Positions 62,388-64,000 of a DNA stretch of 64,000 bases are shown one piece after another. This stretch comes from Morella rubra (Eukaryota > Streptophyta > Magnoliopsida > Fagales > Myricaceae), in NCBI GenBank assembly GCA_003952965.2, contig CM025849.1:9474113-9538112 (forward strand), in the 5' to 3' direction. Each line of letters starts with the position of its first letter. The stretch's first letter is position 1. A program made the position numbers and the translations under genes. The notes beneath the pieces are model-generated. The model saw only the letters and a program-made list of their open reading frames with translations, had not been told where the DNA came from and ran no database searches.

Positions 62388-63496
62388 AGAGCTCTACCTA
62401 GCTAGGTAGCTCTGACTTCTCTTCTCTTGGATCAATTAGTAAAACAGGATGTGAGCACCATGAACTGGTTTCTCACAGAAAATAAAAACTTTGGTGTGGT
62501 TGTGGGAGCTTGTCCACTGCATGTGCCAGTTGACTGGCTTCTTTTTCTTACTTTTTTTTTATGATCCTACAGATGTTATTTGCCAATAAAATAATTGTTG
62601 AGTGCCCTCTTCCCCCCTTTTTTCCCTCATCATGTCTTGGCAGAGTCAGCCTAATTAAACCTGTATTTTCTATGGGTCATGTGGTGCCCCTGCTCAAACT
62701 TCTTGTTTCGGGTATTTTATTACAAAAATACTTGTATCGGGTACTTCATACTTTGTAATATGCAAATAATATTTATAATTTATACATATATATAGATGGG
62801 TGTGGCTTCATATATTGTACTCGACAACTTATTACTTCAGCAGAGATGCGACTTTCTCCCCATCTGACTTTTTGTTTTCTACTATTTTTTCTGGATTGGG
62901 GGCGGAGGTAGAGGGATTGCTGCTGGTTGGTCCCGATACCCTTTTGACAACTTGGGGAGGGAACTTTGTGAATTACTAAGAGGTTTTCATATTCTATCCT
63001 CAGGTCTACAAATCAGATAAAAATGGTGGAAGGGCTTGACTCAAAGATCAGGCTGGCACATTCATTATTCATAGAGGTGTGGATGAACAGTAAGAGGGTA
63101 TTATTAATTGGAGCCCCCAAAGCAAGTGCACTGATGCAACCCCTCTAGGCTCTAACCACTGAATTCTACCCGCTGGATTAAATTTATGTTCTGTAACTTC
63201 GAATTCTAGATATGACTAGACACCAAACTAAATAAAAGCCAAGAAAAAAGATTTTAAACATTTTTGCTTGGTGTAAAAGATGTTAAAAAAAAAAGGGTAA
63301 AATTCTTATATCCTTAAGCTCGTTAGTGGCCTATTTTAACAAGTAAAATTTTTTATATGGTCTCTGTGGTTTACATGTTTGACAAATAACTCTGTGCTTC
63401 AAATATCATACGAAAAAGTCTGCTACATGGTGTGTTTGATGAGGTGGTGTGACACCTAAGTGGACAATGTTTAGTGGGTCTACTTGTCCTTCAACG
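62388..63496. other. 3' flank and intergenic, no gene seen
   Basis: Begins with the PRISE 3' UTR. The rest up to the LINE is AT-rich, with poly-A/T runs and no coding or RNA gene recognised. Confidence 0.6.
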
Positions 63497-64000
63497 ATTT
63501 TTTTTTTTTTTTCTAAGCAAAAATTCATCATCCCCCCTAAATCAAAATCAAGGGGGGAGAGGAGGATTGTCAGAATACAGAATATCAAAGGGAATACAAC
63601 AAGAAAGAATAGATCCTTCCAAATTCTCAGAGACAGCCCATTTGGCCACATTATGGGCTAAAAGATTCGCCTCATGACGAACATGAGAAAGCGTCCAGAT
63701 ATTAGCATTGGTGGCCGGATAGGAGCAATAGACCAATCCGGGGAGTAGTCCGAAAGGCTAATAGCATTGCAAACCTGCAAGTTATCACCTTCAAAAGAAA
63801 TCAGAGGATAAGAGAGAAGACAAGCCTCTTGAACAGCAAAAAGAGCGGCTTTGGCCTGTCCCACAAGGGGAGTACCAGGAGGCGATCTCTTTGTCCACGC
63901 AAAGAGTAGCAAACCATCACTATTTCGGCAAACAACAGCAAGCATCGAACATTATCAGACCGAATGGCAACATCAAAGTTAATTTTCTAGAAATTTCCAC
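63497..64000 (-). mobile_element. L1-type LINE, 3' end with RNase H domain, broken
   Basis: The + strand T run at about 63499-63513 is the poly(A) tail of a - strand non-LTR element that continues past the window edge. The coding remnant is the plant-type RNase H tail of LINE ORF2: AVVCRNSDGLLLFAWTKRSP, then AKAALFAVQEACLLS, ISFEGDNLQVCNAISL and, in a second frame, LSHVRHEANLLAHNVAKWA. The frame change lies around 63700-63740. The acidic residue usually found before AKAAL (GEAKAAL) is Gln here, so the domain is probably inactive as well as broken. Confidence 0.85.

Noticed and set aside
1..64000. tRNA, rRNA or CRISPR features
   Set aside because: No cloverleaf-capable tRNA with intact A and B boxes, no rRNA segment, and no regularly spaced repeat-spacer array was seen.

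Overview
This is nuclear DNA of a flowering plant. The genes have many GT-AG introns with T-rich acceptors, sit in AT-rich spacers, and encode plant families: a TIR-NBS-LRR resistance gene relic, an APD-type RING ligase, ELF4, a CAX exchanger and a PRISE-family reductase. Retroposon, MITE and pararetrovirus debris lies between them. Protein style and gene order suggest a core eudicot, probably a woody rosid; the species cannot be fixed from sequence alone. I traced exon structures by hand, and the splice phases close for every gene called intact.

Layout. 0.15-4.7 kb (-): decayed TNL resistance gene with several frameshifts and a missing ARC2 segment. 6.7-11.7 kb (-): APD-like membrane RING E3 ligase, with one non-canonical donor and one 78-nt in-frame intron. 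12.7-23.4 kb (+): three tandem copies of a secretory cyclophilin gene (ROC7/CYP20-1 type); the first is intact (204 aa) and the other two are pseudogenes. 24.6-25.1 kb (-): intronless ELF4 family gene. 28.1-35.6 kb (-): 11-exon SMR-domain protein. 37.9-41.8 kb (+): broken Caulimoviridae-like endogenous viral element. 42.3-44.9 kb (-): PfkB-type inositol 3-kinase. 46.6-48.8 kb (-): NudC/CS-domain (p23/HSP20-like) protein. 54.5-57.6 kb (+): type I vacuolar cation/H+ exchanger. 61.3-62.4 kb (+): single-exon PRISE/progesterone 5-beta-reductase-like enzyme. 63.5-64.0 kb (-): 3' end of an L1-type LINE running off the window.

These genes do not form a pathway; each is an independent plant locus. Their order is informative. 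Cyclophilin, SMR, inositol kinase, NudC-like and PRISE match, as I recall it, the consecutive Arabidopsis loci At5g58710-At5g58750. The APD and CAX genes match neighbours that are linked at At2g38170-38220 and again at At5g01450-01490. The window therefore looks like a less fractionated ancestral block.

I found no convincing new multi-gene system. The items most worth checking are the GA-AG splice donor and 78-nt in-frame intron of the APD gene, the 1+2 cyclophilin array with stepwise decay, the viral relic, a retroposon with a perfect 13-bp target duplication, and two small MITE-like families.
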